Below, piece by piece: positions 1 to 5,409 of a stretch of 7,800 nt of DNA. Position 1 is the stretch's first letter. The number at the start of each line of letters is the position of its first letter. This stretch comes from Kiritimatiellia bacterium (lineage in GTDB: Bacteria > Verrucomicrobiota > Kiritimatiellia > UBA8416 > JAIOPI01). Location: NCBI GenBank assembly GCA_028822745.1, contig JAPKCZ010000080.1, positions 1-7,800 on the forward strand, given 5' to 3'. Position numbers and translations under genes: made by a program. Below the pieces are notes generated by a model. The model saw only the letters and a list, made by a program, of their open reading frames with translations, did no database searches and was not told where the DNA came from.

Positions 1-10
1 TGATTTGTAG

Positions 11-48
11 ATGGACCGAGGTGGATGCGTTTTCTCCCCTCGGTCCAT
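11..48 (+). terminator. Stem-loop ahead of fabF (terminator of an upstream gene or leader hairpin)
   Basis: Positions 11-21 (ATGGACCGAGG) are perfectly complementary to 38-48 (CCTCGGTCCAT), giving an 11-bp stem with a 16-nt loop. The U-rich tract that follows (TTCTGTT) is weak. The hairpin ends 25 nt before the fabF start and just upstream of its ribosome binding site. It could end transcription of a gene left of the window, or it could be a leader structure in the fabF message. The stem is certain from the sequence; the role is inferred. Confidence 0.5.
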
Positions 49-73
49 TCTGTTAAAGGGACGAGGAAGACCA

Positions 74-1315
74 ATGTCGAAAAGACGTGCTGTCATAACT
101 GGGATGGGTGTTGTTTCTCCGTTGGGATGCGATCTGGATACGTTCTGGAGCCGCCTGACTAATGGTGAGTCGGGCATTTGCCCCATTCATTCTTTCGATG
201 CCACGGATTATCCGAGCCGCATCGGTGGCGAAGTCAATCAATTTGATGCAAGCGCGTACCTTGATCCCAAAGAGCGCCGTCGCATGGACATCTATACGCA
301 ATACGCGATGGCGGCAGCGCAAATGGCCCTTGCTGACAGTGGGCTCGACCTTGAAAACGAAAATACTGAGCGCATCGGCGCTTTGGTGGGATCCGGCATC
401 GGCGGGCTGCAAACCTTGCAGGAACAGCACGCCAAAATGATCGAAAAAGGGCCGTCCCGTTGTTCGCCCTTTATGATTCCTCAGATGATTTCAAATATAG
501 CCTCGGGCCTCATTGCCATCCGCTATAACCTGCAGGGGCCGAATTTCTGCGTGGTGTCGGCCTGTGCGACCGCTGCACATTCAATTGGCACCGCTCAGCG
601 CATGATTGAGCGTGGCGACTCGGATGTCATGCTCGCCGGTGGCGCCGAAGGCGCTATCTGCGAATTGGGCGTTGCCGGATTCGCGAACATGAAGGCCCTC
701 AGCACGCGTAATGATGATCCGCAGCGCGCCAGTCGCCCCTGGGATCGTGATCGCGACGGGTTTGTGATCGCCGATGGATCCGCCATCATGGTTGTTGAAG
801 AATACGAACGTGCCAAAGCGCGCGGCGCAGAAATTTACTGTGAAGTTGCCGGCTTCGGGTCAACCTGTGATGCCTTCCACATGACCGCACCCATGGACTC
901 CGGATACGGCGCCGCTCGTGCGATGCGGGATTCCATCACAGACGCGGGCATGAACCCTGAAGATATCGATTACATCAATGCGCATGGTACCAGTACGCCT
1001 AAGGGTGACGGTATTGAGAGTAACGCTGTGAAGATGGCATTGGGTGAAGACATTGCCTCCAAGGTGATGATCAGCTCATCCAAGTCCATGACCGGCCATA
1101 CGCTGGGTGCAGCAGGTGGCATTGAAACCGCGGTATGCGCGTTGGCCATCAAAAATAATGTCGTTTCCCCCACGATCAACCTGGAGAACCCATCGCCGGG
1201 TTGTGATCTCGATTATGTGCCGAATGAGGCGCGTGAAGCGGACGTTAGAGTATGCCTCAACAACTCCTTCGGTTTCGGCGGGCACAACGCCTGCCTGTTG
1301 CTGGCTGAGGTTTAA
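74..1315 (+). CDS. fabF: Beta-ketoacyl-ACP synthase II (FabF, KAS II)
   Basis: This 413-residue cytoplasmic condensing enzyme would join malonyl-ACP to a growing acyl-ACP, with loss of CO2, in type II fatty acid synthesis. The thiolase-fold catalytic set is complete: nucleophile Cys164 in the VSACATA motif, His304 in NAHGTSTP, and Lys337 and His342 in SSSKSMTGH. The spacing matches E. coli FabF (C163, H303, K335, H340) within two residues. The C-terminal glycine-rich NSFGFGGHN loop is also present. The length is normal for the family. I chose the ATG at 74 because GAGGA at 63-67 lies 6 nt upstream and MSKRRAVITGMG is the usual N-terminus; an in-frame ATG at 11 sits inside a hairpin. A Gre-like gene follows after 27 bp on the same strand, suggesting co-transcription. 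FabB or a polyketide-type KAS is less likely given the C-H-H spacing and housekeeping context. Confidence 0.95.
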   Translation: MSKRRAVITGMGVVSPLGCDLDTFWSRLTNGESGICPIHSFDATDYPSRIGGEVNQFDASAYLDPKERRRMDIYTQYAMAAAQMALADSGLDLENENTERIGALVGSGIGGLQTLQEQHAKMIEKGPSRCSPFMIPQMISNIASGLIAIRYNLQGPNFCVVSACATAAHSIGTAQRMIERGDSDVMLAGGAEGAICELGVAGFANMKALSTRNDDPQRASRPWDRDRDGFVIADGSAIMVVEEYERAKARGAEIYCEVAGFGSTCDAFHMTAPMDSGYGAARAMRDSITDAGMNPEDIDYINAHGTSTPKGDGIESNAVKMALGEDIASKVMISSSKSMTGHTLGAAGGIETAVCALAIKNNVVSPTINLENPSPGCDLDYVPNEAREADVRVCLNNSFGFGGHNACLLLAEV

Positions 1316-1342
1316 TCCTCACCCGCTATCCCTGAGCTGAAC

Positions 1343-1825
1343 ATGGACAAGTTCGACATTCATCAACGTTTTGTCGACGTGTTGCAGGGGGAGCTCGCGG
1401 CGATCACGGCCTCTGCAAAAGATTCTTTTGCGACCGCGACGAGCGAAGCGCATCACGCGGAAGGAAAGTACGACACCTTCAGCCTTGAGTCCTCTTATCT
1501 GGCGCGCGGTCAGGCAAAACGCGTCGCCGAATTGGCCGACGCGCTGGAGCTCTTTCAGTTGCTGCCGTTGAAACCGCTAGATGATACCAGCAAGATTCAA
1601 CTTGGCGCTCTGGTGCATCTCGACGCCGATGATGGTGAAACACGCACGGTCTACTTCGGCCCTGCTGCTGGCGGCGAAGAAATCAGCATCGACGATGAAA
1701 CGATTATTGTTCTGACCTCAAGCTCTCCTCTGGGGGCGGCCATCCTTGGTAAATCCACGGGCGATACCTTCAATCTTAAGATGGGTCTCGATACGCAGTC
1801 GTACACCATTACGTCGGTTCAGTAG
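1343..1825 (+). CDS. GreA/GreB-type transcription elongation factor paralogue
   Basis: This 160-residue protein resembles the Gre factors, which enter the RNA polymerase secondary channel and promote cleavage of backtracked RNA. Residues about 85-160 match the Gre C-terminal FKBP-like domain: a beta-rich segment from LGALVHLD, then SSSPLGAAILGKSTGD, equivalent to the 'SPIGRALLGK..GD' signature of GreA. Residues about 5-72 can form two long helices with a turn near 38-48, as in the Gre coiled coil. The tip does not carry the usual GDLSENAEY sequence; it reads KYDTFSLESSYLARGQ, with acidic candidates Asp44 and Glu49 instead of the D..E pair. It may therefore be a divergent Gre factor or a secondary-channel regulator of altered activity. 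The ATG lies 27 bp after fabF without a strong Shine-Dalgarno, and its stop is 1 bp before mutY. Fold assignment is fairly secure; activity is unknown. Confidence 0.75.
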   Translation: MDKFDIHQRFVDVLQGELAAITASAKDSFATATSEAHHAEGKYDTFSLESSYLARGQAKRVAELADALELFQLLPLKPLDDTSKIQLGALVHLDADDGETRTVYFGPAAGGEEISIDDETIIVLTSSSPLGAAILGKSTGDTFNLKMGLDTQSYTITSVQ

Positions 1826-1826
1826 G

Positions 1827-2930
1827 ATGGGGCGAAAACGACAATCGGTTGCTCGGCCGCAGTCACCGATGCCGCGTTGGGTGTTGGCGCTCTTGCGCTG
1901 GTTCAATACGCATCGGCGTGCCATGCCCTGGCGTGATGCACCCAGTCCGTACGCCGTCTGGATCAGTGAGATGATGTTGCAGCAGACGCAGGTGGAAACC
2001 GTCATCCCGTATTTCGATCGTTTCATCGCCCGCTTTCCTGATGTGGCGACGCTGGCGGAGGCGGATCAGGATGCCGTCCTCAAGCTATGGGAAGGTCTGG
2101 GTTACTATTCACGTGCCCGCAGCCTGCATCGCGCCGCACAGGCGATCGTGGGGCAGCACAAAGGTCTCGTGCCCGATCGTTATGAGACGCTTCTGACGTT
2201 GCCGGGCATCGGCCCCTACACGGCAGCGGCCATCGCTAGTATCGCCTTTGATCAGGCCACGCCGTCTGTTGACGGAAATGTGCTCAGGGTTATGTCGCGT
2301 TTTCGGGGCATGCGCGTGGATATCAAGGCTGCGGGTGTTGCCGACGATATTCGGTCGTATCTGAGCAAACGGATTCCACGATCGTCCCCCGGCGATTTCA
2401 ATCAAGCGCTGATGGAGTTGGGCGCGCTGGTGTGTCGCCCGAAAAACGCGCTCTGTGAACAATGTCCGTTGCGACCGTCTTGCAAAGCGGCCCAACAGCA
2501 TGCGGTGTCTGAGATTCCGCTGAAGGTGGCGCGTGCCAAAGTTCCACATGTCGACGTGCTCGCGCTGGTTGTGTTACACCGTGGACGCTATCTTCTCGTG
2601 AAGCGCAAAGAAACGAAAATGTTGGGCGGGCTGTGGGAGTTTCCGGGCGGTAAGCGCGAGCCGGGCGAGACGCTTGCGGCTGCGGCTGCGCGCACCTGCC
2701 GCGAGGCGTCTGGGGTCACCGTCGTGCCTGTGAAAAAGTTAGGCATTCTCAATCATGCCTATAGCCATTTCAAGATCACCTTGCACGTTTTTGAGGCAGC
2801 ACGGACAGGCGGACGCATCCGAGGCGGAGGGGACTACAGTTCTTGTGAATGGGTGCAACCGCTTGCGTTGGCGCAGCGCGCAATGCCGATCACGGCACGC
2901 CGCGTCGTAAACCGGTGGTTGCGGTCGTAG
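1827..2930 (+). CDS. mutY: Adenine DNA glycosylase MutY (A/G-specific)
   Basis: This 367-residue base-excision repair enzyme would remove adenine mispaired with 8-oxoguanine. The HhH-GPD domain occupies about residues 15-220: catalytic Glu48 in SEMMLQQTQV, a helix-hairpin-helix around LPGIGPYTA, and Asp149 in VDGNV. The 101-residue gap between these equals that of E. coli E37/D138. A [4Fe-4S] site follows with C-x6-C-x2-C-x5-C at Cys203, 210, 213 and 219. Residues about 240-360 form a Nudix-like domain (GGLWEFPGGK), as used by MutY to read 8-oxoG. Its Nudix box keeps G275 and E281 but has R289-T-C-R-E-A in place of REUxEE, so hydrolase activity is unlikely. The ATG at 1827 starts 1 bp after the TAG of the Gre-like gene, suggesting translational coupling; no well-spaced Shine-Dalgarno is visible. 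The in-frame ATG at 1869 (MPRWVLALL) is an alternative start that better matches family length at the N-terminus. Confidence 0.94.
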   Translation: MGRKRQSVARPQSPMPRWVLALLRWFNTHRRAMPWRDAPSPYAVWISEMMLQQTQVETVIPYFDRFIARFPDVATLAEADQDAVLKLWEGLGYYSRARSLHRAAQAIVGQHKGLVPDRYETLLTLPGIGPYTAAAIASIAFDQATPSVDGNVLRVMSRFRGMRVDIKAAGVADDIRSYLSKRIPRSSPGDFNQALMELGALVCRPKNALCEQCPLRPSCKAAQQHAVSEIPLKVARAKVPHVDVLALVVLHRGRYLLVKRKETKMLGGLWEFPGGKREPGETLAAAAARTCREASGVTVVPVKKLGILNHAYSHFKITLHVFEAARTGGRIRGGGDYSSCEWVQPLALAQRAMPITARRVVNRWLRS

Positions 2931-2939
2931 CGACCTGTC

Positions 2940-2964
2940 GTGCCCTCGGGCGCACGGCAAATTT
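2940..2964 (+). terminator. Weak stem-loop after mutY, possible terminator
   Basis: Ten bases after the mutY stop, GTGC at 2940-2943 pairs with GCAC at 2952-2955. The stem is extended by CC/GG with one bulged C, around a small loop. It is followed by AAATTTT at 2958-2964. The position at the end of the three-gene block suits a terminator, but the stem is short and imperfect, so this is a tentative call. Confidence 0.3.
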
Positions 2965-2990
2965 TCATGGTGCACCCGTTGTCATGGTGC
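2965..2990 (+). repeat. 9-bp direct repeat upstream of the alpha/beta hydrolase gene
   Basis: TCATGGTGC occurs at 2965-2973 and again at 2982-2990, 17 bp from start to start. The first copy overlaps the 8-bp palindrome GGTGCACC at 2969-2976. It lies between mutY and the hydrolase gene, about 90 bp before the latter's start. It could be a regulator binding site, but a repeat this short can arise by chance. Confidence 0.25.
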
Positions 2991-3066
2991 TATCCTTTTT
3001 AGCATCAGGGATGTATTGCCCGTCGAGGGGGCGAGCAATTCCCTTTCTTAGCTCAACGATAGCCAC

Positions 3067-3070
3067 GAGG
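3067..3070 (+). promoter_or_regulatory. Ribosome binding site deciding a GTG start
   Basis: GAGG sits 8 nt before GTG 3079 and only 2 nt before the in-frame GTG at 3073. The spacing favours 3079 as the true start of the following gene. Confidence 0.5.
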
Positions 3071-3078
3071 GTGTGCCG

Positions 3079-3858
3079 GTGACCGTTTTAAAGATAGCTT
3101 TGTTTTTGTGTCTTGGGGTGATGGTTGTTCTCGTTTCAATCGCACCGAGCGTTGCCCAAAAACGGCTCGGCAGAAGCGATGGACCGGCCCCGACGCACGC
3201 CAACCTTGTTTACGCCGATGGTCAGCGTTGCCGAATGGATCTCTGGAAGGCGGAATCGGACTCGCCAACGCCGCTGCTGATCTTCTTTCACGGGGGTGCC
3301 TTCAAGATGGGCGACAAATCCCGTATTCACCAACATATTTCGGTCAACGATTATTTGGCAAAAGGGGTCTCCTGTGCATCGGTGAATTATCCGTTCCTTG
3401 ATAAGACGGGGAAAAATTATCTGGGCATCCTGAAGGTTTGCGAGGAGGCCGTGGGCTTTGTTGCGGAGAATGCCGAGGACTGGAATGTGGATCCCGGCAA
3501 GATTGCATCGTCCGGTGTTTCGGCGGGCGCACTCATTACAGAATGGGTGGGCTGCCACACGGAGCATCTCAGCGCGCTGGGTGCTATTTCTCAGCCCATG
3601 GGTACGGACAAGATGGTTGTGCCCTTTGTGCACAAAGGTGTGCCGCCTCTATTCGTGCACCAACCGAACGGTTTAGGGGATCGCGTGCACCATCCAGACA
3701 ATGCTGCCTTGATCAAAAAGGCTTATGATAAAGTGGGCGTCGATTGCACTGTCTGGGGTACGGGTTCGAATGGACTCGACCCGCGGCCTGAAGGGAAGCG
3801 CCATCAAGACCTGATGATGGCGTTCTTCTTCGAGGCTTGGAGCAAACCGATCGACTGA
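3079..3858 (+). CDS. Exported alpha/beta hydrolase (esterase/lipase-like)
   Basis: This 259-residue protein is predicted to be secreted. A hydrophobic stretch at residues 4-22 is followed by SVA|Q, a good signal peptidase I site after Ala26. The mature part has the alpha/beta-hydrolase layout: oxyanion-hole motif HGGA from His71, a nucleophile elbow GVSAG with Ser148, then likely acid Asp201 (GDRVHHPDNA) and His242 (KRHQD) completing the triad. The HGG motif and size resemble carboxylesterases and acetyl- or feruloyl-esterases of carbohydrate-degrading bacteria; the substrate cannot be read from sequence. The start is GTG 3079, chosen for ribosome binding site spacing; GTG 3073 would add two residues. 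It stands alone after a 148-bp gap from mutY and converges on the DUF4432 gene with only 18 bp between stops. The neighbouring sulfatase and DUF1080 genes make deacylation of a polysaccharide a reasonable but unproven guess. Confidence 0.8.
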   Translation: MTVLKIALFLCLGVMVVLVSIAPSVAQKRLGRSDGPAPTHANLVYADGQRCRMDLWKAESDSPTPLLIFFHGGAFKMGDKSRIHQHISVNDYLAKGVSCASVNYPFLDKTGKNYLGILKVCEEAVGFVAENAEDWNVDPGKIASSGVSAGALITEWVGCHTEHLSALGAISQPMGTDKMVVPFVHKGVPPLFVHQPNGLGDRVHHPDNAALIKKAYDKVGVDCTVWGTGSNGLDPRPEGKRHQDLMMAFFFEAWSKPID

Positions 3859-3871
3859 GCCGCCGTGCGGC
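3859..3871. terminator. GC stem-loop between convergent genes
   Basis: GCCGC at 3859-3863 pairs with GCGGC at 3867-3871 around a 3-nt loop. It fills most of the 18-bp gap between two convergent stop codons. There is no T-tract on either side, so any termination would be weak or factor-assisted. This is a tentative call from position and symmetry. Confidence 0.3.
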
Positions 3872-3876
3872 CTGCC

Positions 3877-5031
3877 TTAATCAGAGGGCGGTGTGGCGGA
3901 TACGCTGTTGATTTGGCTTGGCCTGTCGGCCTGAAGTGCCGAGATCTCTGCTTCTGTCGCTTTAATCGCCGCGCTGTCGCTCAGCACGGAGACGGACATT
4001 GAAAACGATCGTGTCTCGCCTGAGCCGATACGCGGCACGCGATTGAACCGACGTTCAATGCTTCGATTGTAGGGGAAGCCTGTGGCGGGTTCTAGCCCGG
4101 TGACATAGCCTTCCTCAAGCGTGTCTGTGTTCTTCCATAGCGTGAAGTAGGGCAAGGTTGTTGTGTCGAAGCGCATGGCCGCACCGCGGTCGCCATCAGC
4201 GTTACGCAGCATCACAAGTGTCTGGTTATTCGCATCGGCGTAGGGCTCAACGCAATACACCTGTTCGCCGTATTCGCGAGTAGGCCCCAGGTAGCGGGTC
4301 CAGCTGCCGATGTCCTTGGCGGCGTAATCGTCGAACGGGGTGACCGTTTTGAACGGCGCTAGAAAGGTTGCATTTTCGCCGAGTAACGGGGCTCCAAAAT
4401 TCGTGTGATAGATGATCTGGTATTCCGTCTCGTAAGCGCCGAGGTTACGCAAGACGTCGGAAAAATGCAGGCCGGCTTCGCCGGGTGTTGTCGACACTTC
4501 GGTCAGGAGTTCGTAATTGACGAACTTGAACGTCTTTTCCTCGACCAAACCGCGCAGACGGATGCGGTGGGGTGCGTCGTTATCGATGACAACCTCGACC
4601 GCTGATGCGGGAATATTGCCTGCCTTGCCGTGCAGGTTTAACATGTGGCCATTGTCGTCGCCGGGGTGGCCGGCAAACTCTGTGCCGCAGCGCACCATCC
4701 ACTCGTTGAACCCATCCAGCCAACCCAGTCCGCCGCGACTGTCTAGGTTGATGTACGCTGGATGAACAATGTCTGTGACGGGAGACTCCCAGCCCAGTGT
4801 GACGTCGCCACAGTGGACGCTGTGGACGGACATGCCGCGTGTTGGGACAACGCTGAACGTGGTGACGCCGTTGTCGACGTCGATCACTTTCACGCCCTCC
4901 TGGCGGCCGCCGTGCAATGTGCGCATTTGGATGCTTCCCAACCACGTGCCGTCGAGGCCAGCCTCGACGGGTGTCAGGATCCAGTTTTCCTCATCGAGAG
5001 GAACCGTGAATGTTTTGCTCGATGTGCTCAT
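3877..5031 (-). CDS. DUF4432 family protein (aldose 1-epimerase-like fold)
   Basis: This 384-residue protein without a signal peptide matches the DUF4432 family, which belongs to the galactose-mutarotase-like beta-sandwich superfamily. Visible family features are PTRGMSV at 63-69, GWLDGFNEWMVRCG around 103-116, NLHGKAGNIPA at 132-142, YHTNFGAPLL around 208-217 and GLEPATGFPYNR at 312-323. By analogy with galactose mutarotase, His209 and Glu314 are candidate acid and base residues; this is inference. A sugar epimerase, mutarotase or related isomerase role on a cytoplasmic sugar is likely, but the substrate is unknown. The C-terminal 30 residues are low-complexity and probably flexible. The start is firm: ATG at 5031 is preceded by AGGAGG with a 7-nt spacer. 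The ATG overlaps the TGA of a shikimate-dehydrogenase-like remnant, so the gene probably descends from an operon with that enzyme. Confidence 0.85.
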   Translation of the reverse strand: MSTSSKTFTVPLDEENWILTPVEAGLDGTWLGSIQMRTLHGGRQEGVKVIDVDNGVTTFSVVPTRGMSVHSVHCGDVTLGWESPVTDIVHPAYINLDSRGGLGWLDGFNEWMVRCGTEFAGHPGDDNGHMLNLHGKAGNIPASAVEVVIDNDAPHRIRLRGLVEEKTFKFVNYELLTEVSTTPGEAGLHFSDVLRNLGAYETEYQIIYHTNFGAPLLGENATFLAPFKTVTPFDDYAAKDIGSWTRYLGPTREYGEQVYCVEPYADANNQTLVMLRNADGDRGAAMRFDTTTLPYFTLWKNTDTLEEGYVTGLEPATGFPYNRSIERRFNRVPRIGSGETRSFSMSVSVLSDSAAIKATEAEISALQADRPSQINSVSATPPSD

Positions 5032-5205
5032 GAAAAAACCTCCTCAAGGGCGCGACGCACGGCGTCCACGTCGACTTCAATCGTCATGTAGCGCCAGTCC
5101 AAGTCGTGGTGGCGATAGGCTGCCTCAACCATGATCTTTGATGGGTTTTCGGATATGGGCTGTCCGAAAACACCCGTGAGTTTTTTTTAAGTTAAGCTCT
5201 TTCAT
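5028..5205 (-). pseudogene. Frameshifted, truncated shikimate/quinate dehydrogenase-like remnant
   Basis: On the minus strand an ATG at 5205 is preceded by GAGGAA with a 9-nt spacer and begins MKELNLKK. The frame then shifts at a run of eight A (5188-5181). Removing one A joins it to a frame reading LTGVFGQPISENPSKI, MVEAAYRHHDLDWRYMTIEV and VDAVRRALEEVFS, ending at TGA 5030-5028. The GVFGQPI..NPSK...A..+..+DWRY.T+EV pattern is that of the N-terminus of AroE/YdiB-type enzymes (E. coli AroE has AVFGNPIAHS). Corrected, the product would be only 58 residues against the usual 270-290, with no NAD(P)-binding domain. As written, translation from 5205 stops after 26 residues at 5127-5125. The tail VRRALEEVFS could instead be the original C-terminus joined by an internal deletion. 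The TGA overlaps the DUF4432 ATG, and the last codons carry that gene's Shine-Dalgarno. It is probably a relic, or a short coupling ORF. Confidence 0.65.
5039..5044 (-). promoter_or_regulatory. Strong Shine-Dalgarno for the DUF4432 gene
   Basis: The minus strand reads AGGAGG at 5044-5039, followed by a 7-nt spacer (TTTTTTC) to ATG 5031. It lies within the Leu-Glu-Glu-Val codons of the remnant ORF, so ribosomes finishing that ORF would terminate on top of this start. Confidence 0.8.
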
Positions 5206-5264
5206 GGTTCAACGTTCCTCTGCGTTTCTATTTTCGGCTCTTAGCTAAATCCCATAGGCCTGCC

Positions 5265-5304
5265 CGCAAGAACAAGCGAAAAATGTTTTCGTTTCCTGCT
5301 TGCG
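5265..5304. repeat. Interrupted 40-bp palindrome in the divergent control region
   Basis: Outer arms CGCAAG (5265-5270) and CTTGCG (5299-5304) enclose inner arms CGAAAA (5277-5282) and TTTTCG (5286-5291), with 6- and 7-nt spacers and a 3-nt centre. Both arm pairs are perfect. It sits between the divergent DUF4432/remnant unit and the sulfatase gene, and its right edge overlaps a possible -35 element. A dimeric regulator's operator or an RNA hairpin are both possible. The 204-bp gap 5206-5409 holds no gene that I can recognise. Confidence 0.5.
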
Positions 5305-5328
5305 AAGCGTCTTTATGTCACGAATGAT
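5300..5328 (+). promoter_or_regulatory. Possible sigma-70-type promoter for the sulfatase gene
   Basis: TTGCGA at 5300-5305 (four of six consensus bases) is followed after 17 bp by AATGAT at 5323-5328 (four of six). This would give a 5' leader of roughly 75 nt before the sulfatase ATG. The leader contains a small perfect stem-loop, ACGTC/GACGT at 5373-5377 and 5382-5386. The boxes are weak, so this is a suggestion only. Confidence 0.25.
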
Positions 5329-5409
5329 CAGTGGGTTCTTGGTCGGTTCAGCGCATCACGTGTCTGTTCGCAACGTCGTCAGACGTATTCAAGCTCTCGT
5401 CGGGACTAT

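Noticed and set aside
11..73. N-terminal extension of FabF from ATG 11
   Set aside because: The extra 21 residues would be encoded by a hairpin and ribosome site, and they do not match the family N-terminus.
2109..2549. 146-codon minus-strand frame inside mutY
   Set aside because: It is antisense to the catalytic and Fe-S region of MutY and has no family resemblance.
3136..3633. 165-codon minus-strand frame inside the alpha/beta hydrolase gene
   Set aside because: It is a shadow of a gene with a complete catalytic triad; no ribosome site or domain is visible.
4762..5134. Two plus-strand frames across the DUF4432 start and the dehydrogenase remnant
   Set aside because: Both are complementary to better-supported minus-strand coding signal and show no domain.
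5125..5205. 26-codon minus-strand ORF as a deliberate leader peptide
   Set aside because: It has a good start, but the conserved shikimate-dehydrogenase frame begins inside it, so a frameshifted gene is the simpler reading. There is no run of regulatory codons typical of attenuator peptides.
5373..5386. Small stem-loop ACGTC/GACGT in the sulfatase leader as a riboswitch
   Set aside because: Five base pairs alone do not support a riboswitch, and no conserved aptamer motif is visible nearby.
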